Shown piece after piece: positions 8,859-17,960 of a DNA stretch of 32,581 nucleotides. The translations under genes and the position numbers were made by a program. The notes beneath the pieces were generated by a model. The model was given only the letters and a program-made list of their open reading frames with translations. It was not told the origin of the DNA and made no database searches. The stretch spans positions 1 to 32,581 of the forward strand of contig CAJWEF010000012.1 of the NCBI GenBank assembly GCA_913031305.1, in the 5' to 3' direction. Numbering within the stretch: position 1 is the stretch's first letter; each line of letters begins with the position of its first letter. This DNA is from an uncultured Acidiferrobacteraceae bacterium. GTDB lineage: Bacteria > Pseudomonadota > Gammaproteobacteria > Arenicellales > UBA868.

Positions 8859-9956
8859 TTACTGACCCATCCAGGCAGTGAACCGCTCGGAGATCGAGTC
8901 ACCGTTATCCGCCCACCAGTCAGGATCGGCAAACAAATGCATTTGACTCAAAGCTGCCGGTGCATTGGGCATCAGCGGCATGATGTTCACGCCGGTGTTG
9001 AACCAAGGCTCACCAGCTTCGATGAGACCGATGCCTGAGGTGCGCATCGGTGCATAGGTGATCCACTTAGCCTGGCCAGCCTGCTGTTCAGGGGCAGAGG
9101 CATGAATCAGGAATTTAAGCGCTTCGTCGGCGTTCGGTGTGCCTTTGAGCATGGCCAGCCATTCCTCTTCAAGAACCTGCCCATCCCAGTTGATTACAAA
9201 GGGCGCGCCCTCTGAAAGCATAGCAGCGCCGATGCGACCGTTGTAGGCCAGCGCCATGGATACCTCACCACTGGTGACGAGTTCAAGCGGTTTGGCGCCT
9301 GAGGACCAGAATACGGCATGATCCTTGATTGTGTCGAGTTTGGCAAAAGCACGATCCATGCCTTCAGCGGTGTCTAACACAGAGTAAACGTCACCAGGTG
9401 CTACGCCGTCGGCCATCAGTGCCATCTCGACCAGTGCGTTGCCCCAAGTGTGAATACCACGCTTGCCGGGGAAGTTCGCGACATCGAAGAAGTCGGCAAT
9501 AGTCTTTGGGTTTCCAGCAGCATTGCCATCAAAGGTGCCTTCCTGATAGAAGGGGACGTAAGACCAGAAAATCTGCGGTACCACGCAGTCATTCGGTACG
9601 GACACCATAATGTCGTCATCCATCGAGGTCCCATCGGCCGCTGGCGTGAATACGTCGCGGGGCAGTTCTTCGAAGAGGCCTTCATCACAGCCAACGCGAG
9701 CTTCGTGTGGCAGGACATCAACGATGTCCCATGTCACATTGCCCGATTCGACCTGGGTGCGTACCTCGCCAAGACCGCCGTTATAGTTGACAAAGTTGGC
9801 CGTGCCCTCGGACCAGGTATCTGCATAGGCTTTCTGTTGGCTCATGGTATAAGCGCCGCCCCACGAGGCGATTGTGACGTCGGCGTGCGCCGGTACGGCC
9901 AGGGCCGCCCCAATCACTGCCGAGGCCAGGGTGGTTGCTAAGAGATGCTTACTCAT
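8859..9956 (-). CDS. PotD/PotF-type extracellular solute-binding protein (polyamine-like substrate)
   Basis: Signal peptide, then DVTIASWGGAYTMSQQKAYADTW; located within a PotA-D style cluster. Confidence 0.88.
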   Translation of the reverse strand: MSKHLLATTLASAVIGAALAVPAHADVTIASWGGAYTMSQQKAYADTWSEGTANFVNYNGGLGEVRTQVESGNVTWDIVDVLPHEARVGCDEGLFEELPRDVFTPAADGTSMDDDIMVSVPNDCVVPQIFWSYVPFYQEGTFDGNAAGNPKTIADFFDVANFPGKRGIHTWGNALVEMALMADGVAPGDVYSVLDTAEGMDRAFAKLDTIKDHAVFWSSGAKPLELVTSGEVSMALAYNGRIGAAMLSEGAPFVINWDGQVLEEEWLAMLKGTPNADEALKFLIHASAPEQQAGQAKWITYAPMRTSGIGLIEAGEPWFNTGVNIMPLMPNAPAALSQMHLFADPDWWADNGDSISERFTAWMGQ

Positions 9957-10025
9957 TCTCGTTCCTCCGCTATCGGTTGGTTGTCGTCATCAAAATGACG
10001 TTAGAAAACATGTCGTCGGGGCACA

Positions 10026-11129
10026 TCAGTTAGTTACCTCGACGACATCAAGTGCCCGGCAGTCCTCCATAGACCAGCCGAACTTGACTATGTCTCCCTC
10101 ATTTAACGTCGCATGGTGCGACGCATTAGGGATTTTAACAATAAAATCGCTATGTCCGCAGACTGAAGCGCGGGTACGGATATGATCACCCAGATAGATC
10201 AATTCCTCTATCTTGGCCTCGAATAAGTTGGGAAATTTTCCAACTTCGGGATTCACTTCGACTCGCTCCGGACGCAGCGAAAGTGTGGCCCGGTCGCCTA
10301 CGGCGTCAACGTTGACTTTGAATGCCTGAACGTGCTCGCCGTTATCGAGTTCGACCTGGCAGTGATTCCCCTCGAGGCTGTGCACGAACCCCGTCAGCCG
10401 GTTATTCTCGCCGATAAACTGTGCGACAAATGCGTTCTCAGGCCGTTCATACAGGTCGTTGGGGGCTGCCAATTGTTGGATGACGCCATCATCGAAGACG
10501 GCGATACGGTTCGACATAGTCAGTGCCTCGGACTGGTCGTGGGTTACGTAGACGACTGTCACGCCGAGGCTTTCATGAATATGTTTAATTTCGTACTGCA
10601 TCTGCTCACGCAGTTGCTTGTCGAGTGCGCCCAGTGGTTCGTCCATCAGCACAAGGTCAGGATCAAACACCAGAGCCCGGGCAACGGCTACCCGTTGCTG
10701 TTGGCCGCCGGAGAGTTGGGCCGGACGACGGTTGCCAAACGCCCCGAGTTGTACCATGTCGAGTGCGCGCTTGGTTCGTGACTCAATTTCGGACTTGTTG
10801 AGTCTGCGGACCTCAAGCGGAAAGGCGAGGTTCTCATTGACCGTCATATGCGGGAAGAGGGCATAGTTCTGAAAGACCATACCGATTCCGCGTTTATGGG
10901 GTGGCACTGCGTTGATGGGCTGGTTACCCAGATAAATCTCACCATGGGTGGCCGGTTCAAAGCCCGCCAACATCATCAGGCAGGTTGTTTTGCCAGAGCC
11001 AGAGGGCCCGAGCATAGTTATGAATTCCCCCTGTTTGATATCCAGATTCAGGTTTTTAACGACAAGGGTTTCGCCGTCATAACTTTTCTGCACTTTTATG
11101 AAGCGGACAAAGAAATCCTGATCACTCAT
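10026..11129 (-). CDS. Spermidine/putrescine-type ABC transporter ATP-binding protein (PotA family) with C-terminal TOBE-like domain
   Basis: Walker [10 protein letters not shown], signature [15 protein letters not shown], Walker [17 protein letters not shown]. Confidence 0.92.
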   Translation of the reverse strand: MSDQDFFVRFIKVQKSYDGETLVVKNLNLDIKQGEFITMLGPSGSGKTTCLMMLAGFEPATHGEIYLGNQPINAVPPHKRGIGMVFQNYALFPHMTVNENLAFPLEVRRLNKSEIESRTKRALDMVQLGAFGNRRPAQLSGGQQQRVAVARALVFDPDLVLMDEPLGALDKQLREQMQYEIKHIHESLGVTVVYVTHDQSEALTMSNRIAVFDDGVIQQLAAPNDLYERPENAFVAQFIGENNRLTGFVHSLEGNHCQVELDNGEHVQAFKVNVDAVGDRATLSLRPERVEVNPEVGKFPNLFEAKIEELIYLGDHIRTRASVCGHSDFIVKIPNASHHATLNEGDIVKFGWSMEDCRALDVVEVTN

Positions 11130-11260
11130 TTGTGAGATTTTCCCTTCCTGGCTATAGTGCCGACAGATTACGTCGGTCTGGTATTATGTTTGTGGTAACC
11201 GTCGTAGATGCCTCAGTTTAGTAGGGTTTGCGGAGATTCTCAAGGTTTTAGCCCCCTTGG

Positions 11261-11287
11261 TTTTTGTGGTTTCTGTGGTTTCTGTGG
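11261..11287 (+). repeat. Short 9-bp tandem repeat, three copies
   Basis: tttttgtgg tttctgtgg tttctgtgg, in the intergenic region between the potA-like gene and the GhrA-like gene. Confidence 0.7.
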
Positions 11288-11443
11288 TTTCATGCAAGTT
11301 TGCTCTAATGGAAGTGGGTAGTTTTATAAAAGGTTCTGAATAGGGCTATCAATCGTCCAGTTTTCGCGTTGCTACCAAAAGACGGATTACCAAGCTAGAT
11401 TGGTGCGACAACTTGATAACTAGGATATGGGTCGGCGAAGATC

Positions 11444-12388
11444 ATGTTGACACAAGACAACCCCGTGATACTGCTAAAAACGGATGCGCGTGATCCGGAG
11501 TGGATCAGTGCTCTTACTTGCGCGATGCCAGAGCTTGAGGTGCGTGTGTGGCCGCAGGTGGGGGATCCCAAGGAAATCAATTGCGCTTTATTGTGGAATC
11601 CACCGGTAGAACTTTTTAACGGCTTGGAGAACCTCGAGGTGATTTTCTCGATCGGAGCAGGAGTCGATTCACTGCTCGCCTGTTCAGCGTTGCCGGCCAA
11701 GGTGCCGATTGTGCGCATGGTGGAGCCAGAGCTCACGGCAGGCATGGTTGAGTTCTGCCTATTTCAGGTTTTAAGGTTTCACCGCCTGATGCACTGTTAT
11801 GAGCGCCAGAAGGCCCAATGCGTCTGGAAAGAGTTGCCTCAGTTACCGGCACGAGATACAACGGTGGGGGTGATGGGAATGGGCGTGCTTGGCTTAGCTC
11901 TCGCCAAACAACTCCAATTACTTAACTACAATGTGATTGGTTACCGTCGGCAATCAAAACCTAACGACGCGATAGAGATGTTTTATGGTGAGGCGCAGGT
12001 AGAGGCATTTCTGTGCCAGACAATGATACTGGTGATGTTGCTTCCAGCGACTGAGCAGACCCGGCATATTATTAGCCGGAAGACGCTTGCGATGTTGCCG
12101 CCCAAGGCATGCCTGGTTAACGCTGGCCGTGGCGAATCAGTCAACGAGCAGGACCTTCTTTGGGCGCTGGACAGCGGCCAACTTCAGGCTGCGGCACTGG
12201 ACGTATTTGGTCAAGAGCCGCTGCCAATCGATCATCCCTTCTGGTCACATCCGGGTATTTTTCTAACCCCACATATCGCCAGTATCACTCACCCACCAAC
12301 AGCCTGTCGCTATATCGCTGATGCGCTCCAGGCTTACCGCGCGGGAGGGGTCTGGCCTAACCTTGTCGAAACAGGATCAGGATATTAA
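11444..12388 (+). CDS. ghrA: D-isomer-specific 2-hydroxyacid dehydrogenase, GhrA-like (glyoxylate/hydroxypyruvate reductase A)
   Basis: GVMGMGVLGLALAKQL Rossmann motif; VNAGRGESVNEQDLLWALDSGQLQAAALDVFGQEPLP; LTPHIAS. Confidence 0.85.
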   Translation: MLTQDNPVILLKTDARDPEWISALTCAMPELEVRVWPQVGDPKEINCALLWNPPVELFNGLENLEVIFSIGAGVDSLLACSALPAKVPIVRMVEPELTAGMVEFCLFQVLRFHRLMHCYERQKAQCVWKELPQLPARDTTVGVMGMGVLGLALAKQLQLLNYNVIGYRRQSKPNDAIEMFYGEAQVEAFLCQTMILVMLLPATEQTRHIISRKTLAMLPPKACLVNAGRGESVNEQDLLWALDSGQLQAAALDVFGQEPLPIDHPFWSHPGIFLTPHIASITHPPTACRYIADALQAYRAGGVWPNLVETGSGY

Positions 12389-12484
12389 AGGCTATTCAGG
12401 CAACTGCTGCGAGTACGTTCTGGCCTGGGCACAAAAAGATGGGAGTGACAACAGATTGTTGAAATAGTTGTCGATAAGACGCGG

Positions 12485-13708
12485 TCAGGCGCCTGATTCC
12501 TGTTTGGCCGATGTGGGCTCAGGTTCGGAGGCGATTTTTCGTTGGGTCATGACAGGGATCTGCTGTTGCAGGGCGATTCGCCATTGCCCGTTATCTTCCT
12601 TGACCCAGTACTGCTCCACGATATCAGTTTTTCCTGACCCCTTGAACTTTGTCGCCCGGGTGACTAGTTGTGTCTTGGGTCCGGGGTAGATAAAGATTTC
12701 GGTGAATTCGAGGCCACCGGCCTTGGCGCGCGCCTCTGGCAGATCGTGGCGGGAGATTTTGGTGAGATCCACAGTAATAGCTGCAGAGGAAGGTTCGACC
12801 TGCTGTTGTGAAGTTAATTGAGGGCCACCGTGAACGATGGCGAGGAGGTTTGCACGCAGGCGTTGCAGCTCTGCCGGAAAAATCCAGTCCGGGGTATCGT
12901 CGATGATAATCGGCAACTCATCGGCGGTTCCAAGCAGGCGATAAAGATTCCCAAAATCAGCATTACTTAATGTAATGCATCCTTCGCTCGCACGCGGCGC
13001 GCGGTTAATCCAGCCAGGCTCAGTCCCGTGGAGCCAGATCCCGTAACCGGTTCTGCGCAGTTGCTGATCGAGTGGGTTGGGATAATTGGTGGTCAGTGCG
13101 CCAGATCCGTAACGGGCATCGAGTTGACTTCCGGGAATATAGCCATTGATCCGGTAGACGCCTACCGGCGTCTTTAGGTCTCCCTCACGTTCTTTGCCGT
13201 AACCTTGCCGGCCAACTGTGACGTAAAAATCAGCCAGTCGTTGTAGCTCACCATGAATCTGTCGAAAAACATGGAGTCGCGCTGCGGGAAGATCGACATA
13301 AAGCACTGCCGTGTTTTCCAAAGAGACTTTGACCAGTTTCGCTGGGACCCGGTTGGCCTTGATCTCACGACTGCCAATGGCATGTTGCCATCGGAGACGT
13401 AGTTGCTCGCGCAGCTCTTGAGCACGAGCCTCTGATGAACGATCACTCAGATCAGGCAGTGAGCCTACTCGCCCGGCAAGGGCAAGTAGCAGGTCAGAAC
13501 GCAACAGGTGCCCAATGCGACTATCGGGGTAATCCTGAGTCAGAGCGTTTAATACCTTAAGTCCGACAGACCATTGTCCGGCGACAATATTCGCAGTGGC
13601 GCGAAGCAGGCGGGATTCATACTCATCCGAGGTTGCCCCGGCCAGTGCCATGCCGGGCGGCATCGTTATAACAAGCGCAAGCAGCAGGCGACGGGAAAAG
13701 CGCTTCAT
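12485..13708 (-). CDS. L,D-transpeptidase/L,D-carboxypeptidase (YkuD domain, YafK/Csd6-like) with C-terminal NTF2-like region
   Basis: Signal peptide; YkuD motif GIWLHGTEPGWINRAPRASEGCITLSNADF. The C-terminal stretch (FTEIFIYPGPKTQLVTRATKFKGSG...VEQYWVKEDNGQWRIALQQ) resembles an NTF2-like fold. Confidence 0.85.
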   Translation of the reverse strand: MKRFSRRLLLALVITMPPGMALAGATSDEYESRLLRATANIVAGQWSVGLKVLNALTQDYPDSRIGHLLRSDLLLALAGRVGSLPDLSDRSSEARAQELREQLRLRWQHAIGSREIKANRVPAKLVKVSLENTAVLYVDLPAARLHVFRQIHGELQRLADFYVTVGRQGYGKEREGDLKTPVGVYRINGYIPGSQLDARYGSGALTTNYPNPLDQQLRRTGYGIWLHGTEPGWINRAPRASEGCITLSNADFGNLYRLLGTADELPIIIDDTPDWIFPAELQRLRANLLAIVHGGPQLTSQQQVEPSSAAITVDLTKISRHDLPEARAKAGGLEFTEIFIYPGPKTQLVTRATKFKGSGKTDIVEQYWVKEDNGQWRIALQQQIPVMTQRKIASEPEPTSAKQESGA

Positions 13709-13778
13709 AAGTGTCCTTCGCGTCGGGTTTCGGGGATCCGGCAGGGCGCAAGTGTACCCGTTGGCTCCCGGCTTTCCA

Positions 13779-13800
13779 AACAGGGGCCAGTTCCCCTGTT
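13779..13800 (-). terminator. Hairpin just downstream of the TPR gene
   Basis: AACAGGGG-CCAGTT-CCCCTGTT, 8-bp stem starting 2 bp beyond the TPR stop codon. Weak T-tract. Confidence 0.5.
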
Positions 13801-13802
13801 AA

Positions 13803-14291
13803 CTAAGGGGTTACGGGCGGTAATCGCACACTGGAAAGCTCGCCCAGCGTAGTCAAGGGCTCTTTCTTGTCCGCTTGCGAATCGTCTGGGTTCATCGCAT
13901 GACGATAGGCGCGTGCGGCCTGTTCGGCGTAGACCTGAGAAAGGTTATCAAACAGAATACGATAAGAGGGGTCAGTATATAAACCAGCACGCAACAATGC
14001 TGCGGCCTGTTCCAGCTTGCCCTGCAGGCCATAAAGTCTTGCAAGATTATTGTAGGGTTCTGGACGCCCTGGATAACGGGTGATTAGCTCGCGGTAAGCC
14101 TGTTCGGCCTCATCGTGTCGTCCGCTAGCGGCAAACACATCAGCTCGTGCAAACAGTAGCTCGGTTGATTCACTGGTTCCTTTGTCAATAGTGGTTTCGA
14201 TCAATATCAACGCTTCGTTGTAGCGCTGTGACTTAAGCAGGGCTTGTATTTGTTCAAGTTCCGAAGCGGGTATTGTTGAGCTCAGCAGCAT
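13803..14291 (-). CDS. Tetratricopeptide-repeat protein, probably exported; true start may be upstream of the ATG at 14291
   Basis: TPR-like helices (DEAEQAYRELITRYPGRPEPYNNLARLYGLQGKLEQAAALLRAGLYTDPSY). The frame stays open to 14396 and encodes a signal-peptide-like segment. Confidence 0.75.
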   Translation of the reverse strand: MLLSSTIPASELEQIQALLKSQRYNEALILIETTIDKGTSESTELLFARADVFAASGRHDEAEQAYRELITRYPGRPEPYNNLARLYGLQGKLEQAAALLRAGLYTDPSYRILFDNLSQVYAEQAARAYRHAMNPDDSQADKKEPLTTLGELSSVRLPPVTP

Positions 14292-14373
14292 GCCAGCGCT
14301 GATGGCGAGCAGTGCGAGAAGACGGTGTCCCGGTTGTTGCCAACGATTCTTTGAAGAATCTGGTGTTCGTGTT

Positions 14374-15990
14374 TTAACGGGTCGCTTCAGAACGAATCAC
14401 ATCCCAGCGCTTTTGCCAGTCGGGAGTGATAGCTCCCGGGGTCGTCAGTTGATCTTGTTTGATCCATCCCGCAACTGAGTTCAGTACCCGTAGACGGCTC
14501 CAGTCGCCCTTGCGACTGATAACTTCGACTTCAGTCCCCTTGTCAAGCAGTCCGAGCACGTCTGAGTCCGGTCCGGTTGATGGCAGAGAGCGAATTCGAA
14601 CCCGGTTATCGTTAATGTGAGCCCGCCCGCCGCTTTCCTTGACGAATTTGCCATAGACCCACACGTCCAGTCCCATAGGGCTCTTTATCATTATCCAGCC
14701 GTTCTTGCTGCCTATCACTTTGACTGTTATGCCCTTGTCCAAAAGACTGACTACCGGAGCGCCTGCATCCGGTCGCCCAACAACCGGGGCATTGTCAGTA
14801 GTGACCCAGGCGGTTTTGAATGGTGCAACCACGACTTCAGTAGGTGTCGATACGGGATTCGACCGGCTAGTCTGGCCTGGGTTTGCCAAGGCATTAAAGG
14901 TATCCAACCAGTCCTGGGTAGCCGGTTTTTGTAGCGCAAGGCCGGATTGCTGTGCCCAGTTCTGTAGTAGGTGCCCCGCGCTAATTTGTTTCCAATCGCC
15001 AGATTGGGCATGCACCGTAACCGCTGCACCTTTGTCGAGATGTAGAACTACTGATGAGTCGGCACCGGTTGTGGGATGCGTGCGTACCCGGACACGGTTT
15101 GCAGTAATGCGCCCATTGGGCGCACCCGCGACATATTTTCCAAAAACCCAAACCCTGGTTGGCGAAGGCAGTTCCAGTTGAGCCCAAGAGCCGCCGTACC
15201 GGATGATCTTGACCGGGCTTCCTTGTCTTAGTTTGCGGGTGGCAGGGGCTGACAGATTTGGCTGGGCACGGACGGTCAGGTGGCCACTTTGAACATGCGC
15301 TGCTGTGAAACTGGTATTGACGGTTTCCCCAGAAGCGGTGGGCACTGCTGTTTTCTCAGAGGACGAAGGCTCGGGTTGCGCAGTTTCGGAGCGAGTATCG
15401 ACAGAAGCTTTTGGTTTTGCCGGGGTGGCGGGTTGATCGTTTTTCACAGCGAGGTTGTTCTTGTCGATAATACCCAGTACGCGCTTGGCGTCGGCGTGCT
15501 GCTGTTCGGCAGATCTGCTCAGCCAGTCACGCGCTTTGCTGATATCGCGCTCAGCGCCTTTACCGAGGTAATACGCTAACCCGAGGTTGTACTGCGAGGT
15601 GATATCCCCAAGCTCAGCTGCACGTTCCCACCAGTCGACTGCCCGGGAGAAATTCTGCTTAACCCCTCGACCTTCCCAGTAGGCGACCCCCAGATTAAAC
15701 ATTGCTGTTGGATGCCCGGAATCTGCTGCTTTGCCAAACCACTCGATCGCCTGGTCCAGATCCTGGCTGACGCCTTTACCTTCATAGAAAGCAACGCCCA
15801 TGGCGTATTGAGCTTCCCGGTTGCCTTGTCGGGCGTGCGGTTCCCACAACGATACTGCCTTGGCATAGTCACCCGAGTTGTATGCGGCCACTGCCCGTTC
15901 CAGGTCTTCTTTTTGAGCCTGCACCATCGGGCTGGCTGCGAGCAGAAGGGCCAAAAAGGCAATTAATTTGATGTACCGGGAAGATTTCAT
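14374..15990 (-). CDS. Exported Sel1-like repeat protein with two tandem SH3b-SH3b modules
   Basis: Signal peptide; Sel1 repeats (AQYAMGVAFYEGKGVSQDLDQAIEWFGKAADSG..., AMFNLGVAYWEGRGV..., QYNLGLAYYLGKGAERD); bacterial SH3-like segments ending VWVFGKYV, NRVRVRTHP, VWVYGKFV, NRVRIRSLP. Confidence 0.85.
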   Translation of the reverse strand: MKSSRYIKLIAFLALLLAASPMVQAQKEDLERAVAAYNSGDYAKAVSLWEPHARQGNREAQYAMGVAFYEGKGVSQDLDQAIEWFGKAADSGHPTAMFNLGVAYWEGRGVKQNFSRAVDWWERAAELGDITSQYNLGLAYYLGKGAERDISKARDWLSRSAEQQHADAKRVLGIIDKNNLAVKNDQPATPAKPKASVDTRSETAQPEPSSSEKTAVPTASGETVNTSFTAAHVQSGHLTVRAQPNLSAPATRKLRQGSPVKIIRYGGSWAQLELPSPTRVWVFGKYVAGAPNGRITANRVRVRTHPTTGADSSVVLHLDKGAAVTVHAQSGDWKQISAGHLLQNWAQQSGLALQKPATQDWLDTFNALANPGQTSRSNPVSTPTEVVVAPFKTAWVTTDNAPVVGRPDAGAPVVSLLDKGITVKVIGSKNGWIMIKSPMGLDVWVYGKFVKESGGRAHINDNRVRIRSLPSTGPDSDVLGLLDKGTEVEVISRKGDWSRLRVLNSVAGWIKQDQLTTPGAITPDWQKRWDVIRSEATR

Positions 15991-16014
15991 TTGCCTGTAG
16001 CTGCTTTCAATATC

Positions 16015-16617
16015 TTAGACCTGCGTGACTTGAATGATCTCGTGTGACCCATGCCAGATCATAGTGACGGCCACATAGAGTATTACGGCAAGCCCAATGT
16101 ACGCAATCCAGCGGTGGCGCTCAAGTAGGTGAGCCACCATGGTTGCGGCAAAAGCCATCAGACCAACCGACAGAACAAGGCCAATGACTAATATCAGCGT
16201 ATGATCGCGAGCGATCCCGGCAACTGCCAGGACGTTGTCCAAAGACATGGAGATATCTGCTAGGATGATCTGGAAGACCGCATGTTTCATTGATTTGGGA
16301 GCGGGCCTTGAAGCGGGGTTCGTGTCGGATTCAGATTGTTGAACGATCTGGAGTTCTCGCCACAGCTTCCAGCAAACCCACAGCAATAACAGCCCACCTG
16401 CCAGTACCAAACCAATAATTTGCAGCAGTTGTACGGTAACCAGGGCGAAGCCGATTCTGAGGATGGCTGCCGCTGCGATACCGATCAGGATTACCCGGGG
16501 CCGAAGTGGCGCTGGAACGGTGGCAGCGACCAGGCCGACAACAATTGCATTGTCGCCGGCCAGGACTAAGTCAACCAGGATAACCTGTAACAATGGCCAC
16601 AGTTGTTCTACTGTCAT
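16015..16617 (-). CDS. TerC-family integral membrane protein (YjbE-like)
   Basis: LVDLVLAGDNAIVVGL and ILADISMSLDNVLAVAGIA, the paired acidic TM motifs typical of TerC. Confidence 0.9.
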   Translation of the reverse strand: MTVEQLWPLLQVILVDLVLAGDNAIVVGLVAATVPAPLRPRVILIGIAAAAILRIGFALVTVQLLQIIGLVLAGGLLLLWVCWKLWRELQIVQQSESDTNPASRPAPKSMKHAVFQIILADISMSLDNVLAVAGIARDHTLILVIGLVLSVGLMAFAATMVAHLLERHRWIAYIGLAVILYVAVTMIWHGSHEIIQVTQV

Positions 16618-16769
16618 GCGATCTTAAGGAGTGTTGGTTGAAAAAAGCGCATCTGTTTATGCGTTGGGATGGGATAGGGCTATTATACGTTTGTCCGGGT
16701 AGCTCCAGGATGGCCTATGGGCTGGCCGACACGGATTAACCATCAGAAAAAGGAAATAGCACAGTAGCA

Positions 16770-17957
16770 ATGAAAAAACCTCAGACTGTAAATTTCGACT
16801 GGGCTGATCCGTTAGCCCTGGAAGATGCGCTCAGCGACGAAGAACGTCTGGTGCAAGATTCCATTCGACGGTTCTGTCAGGATGAATTGCAACCCCGGGT
16901 GCTCCTGGCGCATCGTGAGGAGCGGATTGATCGGGATATTTTTCCGCGTATGGGTGAATTGGGTCTTTTGGGATCAACCATCGACGGCTACGGCTGCGCT
17001 GGCCTGAGTTACGTCTGCTACGGGCTAGCCGCCCGTGAAGTCGAGCGCGTTGATTCCGGATACCGCTCCATGATGAGCGTGCAATCCAGCCTGGTCATGC
17101 ATCCAATTCATGCCTACGGTTCACAGGCGCAGCGTGAAAAATACCTGCCAAAACTGGCCTCAGGGGAATGGGTGGGCTGCTTTGGGCTTACAGAGCCTGA
17201 CCATGGCTCTGATCCGGGAGGTATGAAGACCCGGGCGCGAACGGTCGACGGGGGTTTTCGCCTTAACGGTGCCAAGATGTGGATTACCAATTCGCCGATC
17301 GCGGATGTATTTGTTATCTGGGCCAAGGATGATGACGGAGTTATCCGAGGCTTTGTGCTCGAACGTGATATGTCTGGCCTCAGCACACCCAAGATTGAGG
17401 GTAAATTCTCACTACGTACCTCGGTGACCGGGGAGATCGTTATGGAGGATATATTTGTTCCGGCTGAAAATGCCCTCGATGGGGTCAGCGGACTTGCAGG
17501 ACCTTTTGGGTGCCTCAATCGGGCCCGTTATGGTATTGCCTGGGGATCCATGGGTGCCGCGGAGTTTTGCTGGCATGCTGCGCGCAATTACACCCTTGAG
17601 CGAGAACAGTTCGGTCGACCGTTGGCCGCCAACCAGTTGGTGCAGAAAAAACTCGCCGACATGCAGACCGAGATCACTCTGGGCACACATGCCTGCTTGC
17701 GGCTAGGGCGTCTTTTCGATGAGGGGCGTGTTGCACCCGAGGCGATATCGCTGTTGAAGCGTAATAACTGCGGCAAGGCGCTGGAGATCGCCCGAACGGC
17801 AAGGGATATGCACGGAGGCAACGGTGTTGCCGACGAATATCATGTTATCCGCCACATGATGAATCTCGAGGCGGTGAATACCTATGAGGGCACACATGAC
17901 GTTCATGCGCTGATCCTGGGCCGTGCCCAGACCGGGATACAGGCTTTCACCGGCTGA
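16770..17957 (+). CDS. gcdH: Glutaryl-CoA dehydrogenase (acyl-CoA dehydrogenase family)
   Basis: [88 protein letters not shown]. Confidence 0.92.
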   Translation: MKKPQTVNFDWADPLALEDALSDEERLVQDSIRRFCQDELQPRVLLAHREERIDRDIFPRMGELGLLGSTIDGYGCAGLSYVCYGLAAREVERVDSGYRSMMSVQSSLVMHPIHAYGSQAQREKYLPKLASGEWVGCFGLTEPDHGSDPGGMKTRARTVDGGFRLNGAKMWITNSPIADVFVIWAKDDDGVIRGFVLERDMSGLSTPKIEGKFSLRTSVTGEIVMEDIFVPAENALDGVSGLAGPFGCLNRARYGIAWGSMGAAEFCWHAARNYTLEREQFGRPLAANQLVQKKLADMQTEITLGTHACLRLGRLFDEGRVAPEAISLLKRNNCGKALEIARTARDMHGGNGVADEYHVIRHMMNLEAVNTYEGTHDVHALILGRAQTGIQAFTG

Positions 17958-17960
17958 AAC

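Noticed and set aside
11261-11287. Three copies of a 9-bp repeat as the start of a CRISPR or iteron array
   Set aside because: Only three directly abutting copies, no spacers, no associated genes; most likely simple-repeat slippage.
12447-12472. GACAAC...GTTGTC inverted repeat as a bidirectional terminator between ghrA and the L,D-transpeptidase gene
   Set aside because: Only 6-bp arms with a 14-nt loop and no T-tract on either strand; too weak to call.
16618-16769. yybP-ykoY Mn2+ riboswitch upstream of terC
   Set aside because: I looked for the conserved blocks on the minus strand and did not find them. The leader after the likely promoter is also too short.
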